Assembly (NCBI GenBank): GCA_026004655.1
Contig: BPJO01000022.1
Span: 1-46,268 of the forward strand
From: Phycisphaerae bacterium
GTDB lineage: Bacteria; Planctomycetota; Phycisphaerae; Tepidisphaerales; Tepidisphaeraceae
DNA: 46,268 nt
Reading direction: 5' to 3'
The stretch's first letter is position 1. Each line of letters starts with the position of its first letter. A model generated the notes under the pieces. The model saw only the letters and a program-made list of their open reading frames with translations, did no database searches and was not told the DNA's origin. The translations under genes and the position numbers were made by a program. Positions 33,707-41,780 of the stretch are shown one piece after another.

Positions 33707-35789
33707 ATGTTGTTGCCGTCTTCTTCGGAAGCGGGTCCGGATTTCGTCAAGCCGAAATCTCCGGTGAATGTGCATAGTCTAGGGGTTGGTCTGATCGGAG
33801 TCGTGATTATTAACGGCGTTCAACGATTATGCGTTGAATAACACCTTCCTGATCGGGAATAACCTGCCGATCGGACTGATCTTTCTGTTATTCGCAGTCA
33901 CGCTGCTAATCAATGGTCCGTTGTGCCGATTCGGGTCACGTTACTCGCTGGGCACGGGTGACATGGTGGAGGCGTTCTTGATGGTTCTCGTGAGCTGTTG
34001 TGTACCGAGCAGCGGATTGTTGCGTTATCTGCCAGGTGCTTTGATTTTTCCGATCTGGCAAGGGGCATCCGGGGGAGATTTTATCGAGGTCTTCAATCGC
34101 CTCGGTGTTGCGGACGGATTGTTTCCGGAGATGAGGTCGGTAGAACGCGGGTCCTGGGCGAATGACCGGTGATCTTGGGTTATTTCAATCGATGGCCTTC
34201 CGGTCAGACGCCCCCGTATCTGGCGTGGATTTCTCCGATGATCGGATGGGGTATTTTCACGTTCGCGCTGTGGGGCGCCTTGATCTGTTTGATGGCGATG
34301 TTCGCAGACAGTGGATGGGAAACGAGCCCCTGCTTTTCCGCTTGCCCGGATCGAACTGGCTTTACTTGAACAGCCGCGGTCTGGACGATATTTCAACACC
34401 ACCTTGAGTCAAACATCATTTTGGGTCGCGTTCGCGGTGATATTTACGATTCATTTCTGGAACGGTCTGGGGGCTTGTCTTAAAGATTATTTTCCCGGGA
34501 TTCCCATCCGATACGACCTGAGTCGTCTTCTGGCCGGACCTCCATTCTCGTTTGTAACGCGGGATCTGGCATCAGCGACGCTTTATGTGTCGGTGGTGGG
34601 GGGTGACCTACTTTTTGTCATCGCTCGGTGGATTTGAGCCTGTGGTTTTTCTTCCTGCTGACGAATCTTCAACGGATGATCATAGGTTCATGGACGGGAG
34701 ATCCGATCATTTACGGACAGATGGATCAGCGATCAGGGGGATTGTTTGCGTTTGGTTTGATCGTGTTGTGGGTCGGTCGTGCGCACGGGTGGCTGGTCAT
34801 CAAACAGGCGTTTCGGGGAGAAAAAGCTTGCGAGCCGAAAGGTCGGTATTTGTCTTACAGTACGGCGTTTTGGGTTTTGGTTCTGTGCGTGGGCGTCATG
34901 GTCGGATGGATGGTTCTCGCCGGCGGTGACTGGTTGGGATCGATCGTGCCGGTCTTATTATTGCTGGCGTTTTTCATGCTCATTGCCCGGATTATCGCGG
35001 AGACCGGGCTGGTAACACGGGTCTTTGAATGTAATGCTTCAAAGACCCTGGCAAATCCCGTCCTGGACGGGGTTTGTGCGTCCGATTACTGTCGAGACTT
35101 TTTAACTGACTAGCATCCTGCACAATACGCATACGATTTGCGCGAGACGCTTTCGGTTTACGGTACGCGCGCGATGCGACTATCGGATCAGACGATTTTC
35201 GGACAGAGACAGATGGGATCACGACAACACCTGGGATCGTCGGATCGGGAGACATTTGATCGGGGCCATGATCCTGGCGTTGCTGGTAGCCTATCCTGTA
35301 GGTTGGTTGGTTCGGGATGCTCTGGACCGAGTACCGATACCCTACACCGTGGATCAAACGCAGCAACCTCTCAACGAATGGGGAGTCGGGCTCGCCCCGG
35401 GCGTATGCGGTGAATGAGACAATGTCATATGCGTCCGGCAACTACATTTTGCCTCATGACCCGCCAACTCATCGGCGATCGGGTTCGGAGTCGTAGCGGT
35501 TCTGGGTTGGTTGAAATTACAATTCAGCTGGTGGCCTTTGCACCCGATCGGGTTTTTGATGGTAGGTACATTCCCGGGTAATGTTCTATGGTTCAGCGTG
35601 TTTGTCGGGTGGATATGTAAAGTGTTGATAGTCCGGTTTGGAGGTGCGAGCATGTATGCCCGCTCGAAACCATTTTTCGTAGGTCTTCCGGTTGGCGAAG
35701 CGGTTGCTGCAGGTTTCTGGTTGCTCCTGAACATGACACTGGCCTTGCTCGGACACTCTTACTATGCTGTCCAAGTCATGCCCGGATGA
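33707..35789 (+). pseudogene. Remnant of a DUF6785/DUF6784 membrane transporter-like protein
   Basis: The translation of this stretch is recognisable as one long membrane protein of the DUF6785 plus DUF6784 family, but only by changing frame at least eight times. It starts at ATG 33707 (AAGGAG upstream). It continues as YALNNTFLIGNNLPIG after about 33825, ILGYFNRWPSGQTPPYLAW after about 34170, RRQWMGNEPLLF then PLARIELALLEQ near 34310, VTYFLSS then VDLSLWFFFLLTNLQ near 34600-34650, AYDLRETLSVYGTRA after about 35120, and HLIGAMILALLVAYPVGW after about 35230. The C-terminal WWPLHPIGFLMVGTFPGN lies at about 35525-35585. Neighbouring genes are intact, so this is true decay or a local sequence-quality problem. 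Confidence 0.85.
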
Positions 35790-35851
35790 GCATTAAGCAA
35801 CGGACGGGCGTTCCCGTGTTCTGTAATACGTACCTTTGATCGTGGCCACAC

Positions 35852-36400
35852 ATGACCAAGGATTCCCGACTGATTCCTCGAAGTGAATGGACGACCCGAG
35901 AAAAGATCGCTCGAGCGGTATGGATGATCGTACAGGGGTCGATATTCCGTTTTTCCTTTCATAACATGTACGGATGGCGCAACTTTCTTTTGCGACTTTT
36001 TGGGGCCAGGATCGGTAAGTATGTTAGGATACGTCCGACCTCTCGGATTGAAATTCCCTGGAATATCTGTCTCAAAGACCGTGTCGTTGTCGGAGATTTT
36101 GCGACCCTATATTCGTTGGGCAGGATCGAGATCGGGGAGAACACGGTGATCAGTCAACATTCGTATCTGTGCGCCGGTTCTCATGATTACACACGTCGGA
36201 CCTTTAACCTCCTTAAGCCTCCCATTCGGATCGGTGCGGATGTTTGGGTCGCTGCTGACGTATTTGTCGGTCCGGGGGTTAACATCGGGGATCGTACGGT
36301 CGTTGGTGCCCGCTCGACGGTCTTGAAGGATTTACCGTCGGACGTGGTTGCGGTGGGCTACCCCGCGCGGGTGATCGGTCCGCGAAAGTTCGTTGACTAG
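35852..36400 (+). CDS. WcaF-like hexapeptide-repeat O-acetyltransferase
   Basis: The 182-residue protein belongs to the left-handed beta-helix acetyltransferases. After an N-terminal region with FSFHNMYGWRNFLLRLFGARIG, the hexapeptide repeats run from about residue 52 to 165 (IGKYVRIRP, IEIGENTVISQHSYLCAGSHDYTRR, IRIGADVWVAADVFVGPGVNIG, TVVGARSTVLKDLP). HDY in the loop contains the probable catalytic histidine. The family includes colanic-acid acetyltransferase WcaF and uses acetyl-CoA in the cytoplasm to modify a sugar in polysaccharide assembly. It follows the transporter pseudogene by about 60 bp and precedes the antiporter by 85 bp. No ribosome binding site is obvious. Confidence 0.85.
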   Translation: MTKDSRLIPRSEWTTREKIARAVWMIVQGSIFRFSFHNMYGWRNFLLRLFGARIGKYVRIRPTSRIEIPWNICLKDRVVVGDFATLYSLGRIEIGENTVISQHSYLCAGSHDYTRRTFNLLKPPIRIGADVWVAADVFVGPGVNIGDRTVVGARSTVLKDLPSDVVAVGYPARVIGPRKFVD

Positions 36401-36485
36401 GACGGGACCCGGCGCATACCTCGCACGCAACACTTATCAATCCTTTGACTTGTATCCACGCGGGCAATGTGTATGACTGATTCGC

Positions 36486-38558
36486 ATGAAAGAACCGCAC
36501 CTGTTAGCCATTCTCCTGCTGCAACTGGCGGTGATCATTCTTTTGGCCAGAGTTTGCGGTCTGATCGCAGCCAGGCTGAAACAACCTCAGGTGGTCGGGG
36601 AGATCGTTGCCGGGATCGTTCTGGGACCAACTTTTTTGGGATGGGTTTGGCCTTGGGGGATGCAGAACCTGTTTCCGTCAGAAATGTCCATGAAAGTGCT
36701 TCAGGTGGTCGCCCAGTTGGGGGTGATTCTTTTTTTGTTTCTGATCGGACTGGAGTTCGATCACCGCGTCTTGAAAAGACGTGGCAGATCTGCCGCTGCG
36801 ATCAGTATCAGTGGGATCATGGTGCCTTTCGTGATCGGGTTCTTGGCGACTTACCCCCTGATCCATCTGTTTGATCCTCAACACGCAGCCAATCCGTTTC
36901 CGACGGCGTTGTTTATGGGTGCTGCCATGAGCGTAACAGCATTCCCGGTGCTTGCTCGGATCGTAGCCGAACGAAATCTGCAAAAAACCGACGAAGGCGC
37001 CATGGCGATTGCGGCAGCGGCGGTGGATGACGTTCTGGCCTGGACCATGCTCGCGATCGTGATCGCGTTTGTTCCCGGACAGAATGGTAATACCAGCCCC
37101 GTTACAAAACTCTTGATGGCCGGCGTGTATGTCGGTGTCATGCTCTTGCTGGTCAGACCGTTTCTAGTCCGAGTCGGAAGGTTGTTTGAACGACAAGGCG
37201 GGGCCGGTTCGGTGGTCACCATGATCGTTCTGGTTACTTTGCTGTTGAGCTGCTTTGCCACCGAAATGATCGGGATCCATGCCCTGTTCGGTGCATTCGT
37301 CGCGGGTTTTGTGATGCCCAAACAGGACCGTTTCGTCTCAACGATTACCGAAAAGCTCGAGTCGGTCTCGATCATTTTGTTATTACCCGCCTTTTTCGCT
37401 TATGCGGGTCTGAAAGTCGATCTGCGTCACATGTTTGCCTGGGACATGGTCGGGTATACCGTTTTGCTGATCGTCCTGGCTTGTGCGGGGAAGCTTGGTG
37501 GGTGCATGTTGTCAGCCAAGCTCACCGGAATGCCTTGGCGGGCGTCTTTCACACTCGGGGTTCTCATGAACACTCGGGGTCTGATGGAACTGATCATTCT
37601 CACGGTCGGACTCGAACTCGGGGTGATCAACGCACAGGTGTTTTCCATGATGGTGATCATGGCGCTGGTCACGACCGGAATGGCGGCACCGTTATTACAG
37701 TTGCTTTTACCCGCGCGAGAAGGCAAACGACAGGCGGACCGCATCTTTTCTGTCCTGATCCCTGTCGCCAAACCCGAATCCGGGGGTCCGTTGCTCGAGA
37801 TGGCTTTTTATCTGACCGATCCGGAAGGTAAGTCCAGCCGGATTACCGCGCTTCACCTGGACCGACTCAGTACGGATCTGACTCGTGGTATCGGGGGTAA
37901 TATTTCTCCACCCGATGCCGAAAAGTTTTTTACCCCACTTTTGACCCAAGCCGAATCCCGGAACATCTCTGTCGGGACCTTGAGCTATTTTTCACGAGAC
38001 ATCGCGTCTGACATCGCGAGGATCTCTAGGACCATCAATGCCGATCTGGTTTTGATCGGGCACCACGCACCCGTCTTCGGAAGTGCACTTCTGGGGGGGG
38101 TCGTGCACCGGGTGATGACCGGAACCGACTGCGACGTCGGGGTCTTCATTGATCGAAACTTCAGACGTCCCCAGCGGATCCTCGTTCCCTTCCTGAACAG
38201 TGTTCACGACCGTCTTGCGCTTGAGCTGGCAGGGAGAATCGCCAAATCGACCGGTGCCCGAATCACGATCATCCATATCAGTTCCCAGCCGGCAGCGTCG
38301 ACCGAACTTCGTGTCTTTAAGGACCCGTCCTTGGCCGAAGCCGTACATATCAAGGTTGTTCCAAAAGAATCACCGATCTCGGCCATTCTCAAAGAGGCTC
38401 GTAACCATGATCTGATGGTCATCGGTGTGGCCGAAGAGTGGGGCCTAGAGTCCAGTCTGCTAGGTCTGAGGGCTGAACGAATCGCGTCAGAATGCCCGAT
38501 CAGTCTGTTGATCGTTCGACGTTATCAGGGTTCAGAACCCGTTCAGTCATCCGTGTGA
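36486..38558 (+). CDS. CPA2-family cation/proton antiporter (CHX-type) with cytoplasmic USP-like tail
   Basis: The 690-residue protein has about twelve membrane segments (residues 5-405) followed by a soluble C-terminal region of about 280 residues. Membrane motifs include LKQPQVVGEIVAGIVLGPTFLG, VILFLFLIGLEFD, SVTAFPVLARIVAERNL, the ion-binding AAVDDVLAWTMLA and GVLMNTRGLMELIILTVGLELGV, all typical of plant CHX and related bacterial potassium/proton exchangers. The tail has two universal-stress-protein-like halves (INADLVLIGHHAP; DRLALELAGRIAKSTGARITIIHIS; HDLMVIGVAEEWGLESSLLGLRAERIASECPISLLIV), probably a nucleotide-sensing regulatory module. TTGACT (36445-36450) could be its -35. It works in potassium or pH homeostasis. 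Confidence 0.92.
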   Translation: MKEPHLLAILLLQLAVIILLARVCGLIAARLKQPQVVGEIVAGIVLGPTFLGWVWPWGMQNLFPSEMSMKVLQVVAQLGVILFLFLIGLEFDHRVLKRRGRSAAAISISGIMVPFVIGFLATYPLIHLFDPQHAANPFPTALFMGAAMSVTAFPVLARIVAERNLQKTDEGAMAIAAAAVDDVLAWTMLAIVIAFVPGQNGNTSPVTKLLMAGVYVGVMLLLVRPFLVRVGRLFERQGGAGSVVTMIVLVTLLLSCFATEMIGIHALFGAFVAGFVMPKQDRFVSTITEKLESVSIILLLPAFFAYAGLKVDLRHMFAWDMVGYTVLLIVLACAGKLGGCMLSAKLTGMPWRASFTLGVLMNTRGLMELIILTVGLELGVINAQVFSMMVIMALVTTGMAAPLLQLLLPAREGKRQADRIFSVLIPVAKPESGGPLLEMAFYLTDPEGKSSRITALHLDRLSTDLTRGIGGNISPPDAEKFFTPLLTQAESRNISVGTLSYFSRDIASDIARISRTINADLVLIGHHAPVFGSALLGGVVHRVMTGTDCDVGVFIDRNFRRPQRILVPFLNSVHDRLALELAGRIAKSTGARITIIHISSQPAASTELRVFKDPSLAEAVHIKVVPKESPISAILKEARNHDLMVIGVAEEWGLESSLLGLRAERIASECPISLLIVRRYQGSEPVQSSV

Positions 38559-38575
38559 CACCGACCCGTCCGTTT

Positions 38576-38627
38576 CCCTGCCGGGATTCACGTGAATCTG
38601 CCAGGGTTTGCCCCCCATCCAAGGGGG
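38576..38627 (+). terminator. Two successive hairpins after the antiporter gene
   Basis: The first stem pairs CCCTG and GATTCAC (38576-38592 region) with GTGAATC and CAGGG (ending 38606), including the perfect palindrome GATTCACGTGAATC. The second is CCCCC (38612-38616) and GGGGG (38623-38627) with loop ATCCAA. No long T tract follows, so they may be terminators helped by other factors or RNA-stability elements. They separate the antiporter from the lipoprotein promoter. Confidence 0.45.
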
Positions 38628-38671
38628 TATGGAATCCGTCACGAGAGCAGTTCGGTTGAGAATGATAGTGT

Positions 38672-38700
38672 TTGACACCCGGTTCAAGCGGTCCTACATT
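38672..38700 (+). promoter_or_regulatory. Consensus sigma-70 promoter for a leaderless mRNA
   Basis: TTGACA (38672-38677) is a perfect -35, separated by exactly 17 bp from TACATT (38695-38700). The ATG of the lipoprotein gene begins only eight bases after the -10 ends (38708), so the transcript should start at or next to the A of the start codon. There is no ribosome binding site, consistent with leaderless translation. Confidence 0.75.
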
Positions 38701-38707
38701 CGCGGAT

Positions 38708-39319
38708 ATGAAACGAGCAATAGCCTGTTTATGGATTCTGGTGGGATTGACCGGATGTGCATCCGGCGTGTCTGAATCCGTCACCCGAACGCCCGTGGAT
38801 CAGGCGTTATTCGGTCCATCGGCCATGCGTTTGCACCCGGTTTTTACGCAACTCGACGACTGGACGGGGGACGGCCAGCTTGACGGGATCGAGGCCGTGC
38901 TCGAGATGCAGGACCAGTTCGGAGACCCGACCAAAGCCGCAGGACGAGTGATTTTTGAACTGTATGAGTACAAACCCTATTCCCCCGACCCCAGAGGACG
39001 GCGTCTTGTCGCTCCCTGGGAAGGCAGACTCGACAGCATCGAAGATCAACGTGCTCGTTGGAACCGTGTGAATCGGGCATACATCTTTCAGTTGGCCTGT
39101 GATGTGATCCGTCCGGGAACGGCGTATGTTCTGACGGCAACCTTCGAACTGAGCAGCGGGGGTCGTTTTTTTGATCAGTTGATCCTGCAAGGCGAAAAAC
39201 CGACGGTTTCTCCCCCGGTTATCGCGCCCCCTCCACCTCCCGCGCCTGAAACTCGACCCACAACCCATCGTGATCCGACTTCCGCGCACACCCCGCCCCC
39301 ACGGGCCGATCAGCCGTGA
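38708..39319 (+). CDS. Lipoprotein of unknown function with Pro/Thr-rich tail
   Basis: The 203-residue protein has a lipoprotein signal peptide (MKRAIACLWILVGLTGCAS) with lipobox LTGC, so Cys17 would be lipidated. The body (residues about 30-160) starts with RLHPVFTQLDDWTGDGQLDGIEAVLEMQDQFGD and continues with beta-rich segments such as GRVIFELYEY and GTAYVLTATFEL. The D-W-T-G-D-G-Q-L-D-G-I-E pattern recalls a calcium-binding dockerin or EF-like loop, but this is not certain. Residues about 165-203 are proline-rich. Similar proteins precede kinases or hydrolases in planctomycetes, without known role. Its TGA overlaps the GTG of the next gene (GTGA), so the two are translationally coupled. Confidence 0.8.
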   Translation: MKRAIACLWILVGLTGCASGVSESVTRTPVDQALFGPSAMRLHPVFTQLDDWTGDGQLDGIEAVLEMQDQFGDPTKAAGRVIFELYEYKPYSPDPRGRRLVAPWEGRLDSIEDQRARWNRVNRAYIFQLACDVIRPGTAYVLTATFELSSGGRFFDQLILQGEKPTVSPPVIAPPPPPAPETRPTTHRDPTSAHTPPPRADQP

Positions 39320-40584
39320 ACTCGACCGAACTGTTTCTTCAACGCATTCATCGCGAACTGTCAGCCAGTTTCCGACCGGACCAACCGATCCGACAGACCT
39401 GCGTTCCTCAATTGATCGAAATCATGGGGGGTTGGCATATTTATACCGGTTCGACTGTTCTTTGGACCTGTAGTTCTCAAAAGACACAGTTGGCGTTTCA
39501 ACCTCGTGATGACGCGCGGGTCCAGATCTTCGCGTTCGACCGGTATGACTCCCACCAACCTTTCACGCTGGTAGCCCCGATCGAAGCATTGATCCGTGCT
39601 CCGCTGGAACAGTTGACGACCTATTTTTCTGATCCGACCACCCGATGGGCTTGTGGGATCATCCTGGCGATCCGCGCTGTGATCGACACCGGGTTCCAAA
39701 GGCTTCATGGATCCAATATCGCGATCGATCGAACGTCCGGAGACCCGATCGAATCGATATGGGGTGTGCTCCGCTTGATGGATCTAGAATCTGGCAGTTC
39801 CCCACTTCATTGGCAGGAATTGGGGGAAAAAATCCGGTTATACGTCCGACAAGTCAACGGGTGTTCTTTTCCTGACGATCAATGGCGTGTGATTCCGGAA
39901 GTCCAACCCGGTTATGTCGCGCAAATCAGATGTCAGCCCGGAGGATCCGTCGTTCGGTCGCCGATTCCGGCGGGGGTCTGTTTCCGATCCCATCCCGTGG
40001 CGTATCAGACGTCCGAATGGGAGACGATCCAGCAGCGATTACAGGTGGCTTCGATAATCGGGCATCAGTTGATTCTGGAGAAGATGCGTCAAATGGGTCA
40101 AGCCGCCGGACGCGAACTGGTGGGAGATCCGACCAGGGGTTTTTTGTCCAACCTGTCTTTGGATGATTACCGAAGGTTTTTCCGACCCTACCTGCCCGAG
40201 AACCTCAAAGGCGGGGTATTTCTTCTGGAACATCGAAGCCGGGTCTTGTCTTCGATACCGATTCATCCGGATACCTATTATCCCGTCCGGTCCGCATGCG
40301 ATTGGCATGTATTTTCGTCACATCGGGTCGGTTCGCTGGTCAGTTGTCTCGAGAAGTCAAATCAATCACTTGATCCGGATTTACGGATGAAAGAACTGAA
40401 TAAGGTCGGGCACTTGTTGTATGCAGCTCATTCCAGTCTGTCGAACGATGCTGGGTTGACGTGCGAAGCTGCCGATCAGATCGTTGCGCGTGTCCGCGAA
40501 AACGAAAGACGAGGATATTACGGGGCAGGGTTGACCCGTAGCGGCGTGGTCATTCTTCAAGACGAACAAGCCAGCGAATTTTGA
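39316..40584 (+). CDS. Divergent GHMP-kinase-like protein (galactokinase/L-arabinokinase-like)
   Basis: The 422-residue protein shows the order of motifs of galactokinase and L-arabinokinase. The substrate-binding region VPQLIEIMGGWHIYTGSTVL (about 30-49) corresponds to APGRLDLMGGIADYSGS. The middle DDQW and IRCQPGG segments correspond to the MDQ and CQP blocks. ARA1-like LSLDDYRRFFRPYLPENLKGGVF and a C-terminal LLYAAHSSLSNDAGL plus GYYGAGLTRSG (about 366-410) follow. The ATP-binding loop GxGxSSSA is not recognisable; the equivalent region reads DRTSGDPIESIWGV. It may therefore be inactive or bind a different nucleotide. GTG 39316 overlaps the previous stop. It is followed by an IMPase-like gene. 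Confidence 0.65.
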   Translation: MNSTELFLQRIHRELSASFRPDQPIRQTCVPQLIEIMGGWHIYTGSTVLWTCSSQKTQLAFQPRDDARVQIFAFDRYDSHQPFTLVAPIEALIRAPLEQLTTYFSDPTTRWACGIILAIRAVIDTGFQRLHGSNIAIDRTSGDPIESIWGVLRLMDLESGSSPLHWQELGEKIRLYVRQVNGCSFPDDQWRVIPEVQPGYVAQIRCQPGGSVVRSPIPAGVCFRSHPVAYQTSEWETIQQRLQVASIIGHQLILEKMRQMGQAAGRELVGDPTRGFLSNLSLDDYRRFFRPYLPENLKGGVFLLEHRSRVLSSIPIHPDTYYPVRSACDWHVFSSHRVGSLVSCLEKSNQSLDPDLRMKELNKVGHLLYAAHSSLSNDAGLTCEAADQIVARVRENERRGYYGAGLTRSGVVILQDEQASEF

Positions 40585-40622
40585 TCAACGAATCCTCGAA
40601 TGATCCGTATGTAGGAGCCACG

Positions 40623-41651
40623 ATGTCACTGCTCGAATTGAACGAATCCCCTCAAACGGTTGTGGACCGACTGATAGCGTTTCAAGCCATTGTACGAGAT
40701 ACGTTGATGTCGTGTCGGTCCAAACAATCCCTTCATGAAGTCAGCCACACCACCGCGGCTGACACCATTTACACGATCGATACCGAGGTCGACCCGATCC
40801 TCGAATCGTTTTGCGAAGAATGGGGCAAAACCACACCTTTGGTGTTGATCGCCGAAGGGATGACAAATCAGGACGGGCAAGAGGGGAACGTGGTTTTTCC
40901 ACGTGGAATACGTGAAGAACAAGCCTTGATCCGTCTGATCGTGGACCCGATCGACGGGACCCGAGGGATCATGTACGACAAACGATCGGCTTGGGCACTG
41001 GCCGGGGTGGCGCCGAATCGTGGTCCGGATACCAGGCTCCGAGACATCCGGGTTTCGGTTATGACCGAGTTGCCGACCAGTAAATCGGCTTATTCGGATG
41101 TCCTTTGGGCCATTCAAGGTCAAGGCGCCAAAGGAAAAAGAGTAGACCTTCGGAATGGTTCGACCACGGATCTGACTTTACACCCCAGCCAAGCTGAGAC
41201 GATCCGTCACGGATTTGCTTCCGTCAGCAATTTTTTCCCGGGGACCAAAGTACTATCCAGCCAGTTGATGGAATACCTGGTAGACCAGCTCCTGGGGCCT
41301 GCGGATGTCAATCGAGCCATGATTTTTGACGACCAGTACATCTCCACCGGTGGGCAATGGTACGAACTGATCGTCGGACATGACCGGTTCAACTGCGACC
41401 TGAGGCCGTTGTTTTACAAGATGATCGGAAAACCGGAAGGATTGTGCGTTCACCCTTACGATTGTGCCTCCTGGTTGATCGCCGAAGAAGCCGGGGTCAT
41501 CCTCACCGACGGATGGGGAAAACCATTGGACGGACCCCTGGATTGCACCACCAGCCTCTGTTGGGCGGGATTTGCCAACCACCGATTGCGGGATCAGATT
41601 CAACCTCTGATCAGGAAGTTTTTTGAACAACACGGGATCCATTCCGACTAA
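40623..41651 (+). CDS. Inositol-monophosphatase-family phosphatase
   Basis: The 342-residue protein has the metal-dependent phosphatase signature of the FIG superfamily: LIAEG with Glu78, VDPIDGTRG with Asp108 and Asp111 (about 108-116), and DCASWLIAEEAGVILTDGWGKPLDG at about 280 for the second signature with its aspartate. It dephosphorylates a small phosphorylated sugar, inositol or nucleotide in the cytoplasm. At 342 residues it is longer than IMPases of about 270, with an insert at about 150-260. I chose ATG 40623 because TAGGAG is six bases upstream; a TTG at 40581 overlapping the kinase stop lacks a site. Its partner is the GHMP-like gene, suggesting a sugar-phosphate step. Confidence 0.85.
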   Translation: MSLLELNESPQTVVDRLIAFQAIVRDTLMSCRSKQSLHEVSHTTAADTIYTIDTEVDPILESFCEEWGKTTPLVLIAEGMTNQDGQEGNVVFPRGIREEQALIRLIVDPIDGTRGIMYDKRSAWALAGVAPNRGPDTRLRDIRVSVMTELPTSKSAYSDVLWAIQGQGAKGKRVDLRNGSTTDLTLHPSQAETIRHGFASVSNFFPGTKVLSSQLMEYLVDQLLGPADVNRAMIFDDQYISTGGQWYELIVGHDRFNCDLRPLFYKMIGKPEGLCVHPYDCASWLIAEEAGVILTDGWGKPLDGPLDCTTSLCWAGFANHRLRDQIQPLIRKFFEQHGIHSD

Positions 41652-41686
41652 AGGAAAGGGGGTCGGATCCTGTGACGAGTGTCGGT

Positions 41687-41738
41687 CCTGACATTCCACG
41701 GGCACTAGATATATGGTGTTGCCAAAAAGGATGTCAGG
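41687..41738 (+). promoter_or_regulatory. Nested inverted repeats in the leader of ilvD
   Basis: CCTGACAT (41687-41694) pairs perfectly with ATGTCAGG (41731-41738). Inside them GGGCAC (41700-41705) pairs partly with GTGttGCC (41717-41723 region). The stem could be extended by CC/GG on the inner side. It ends 43 bp before the ilvD start codon. The arrangement suggests a folded RNA leader or a transcription end for the IMPase gene; no T tract follows. Confidence 0.4.
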
Positions 41739-41780
41739 CTTAGGATTACGGATTCGGAAACGATCAAGGAACGAACTCGT

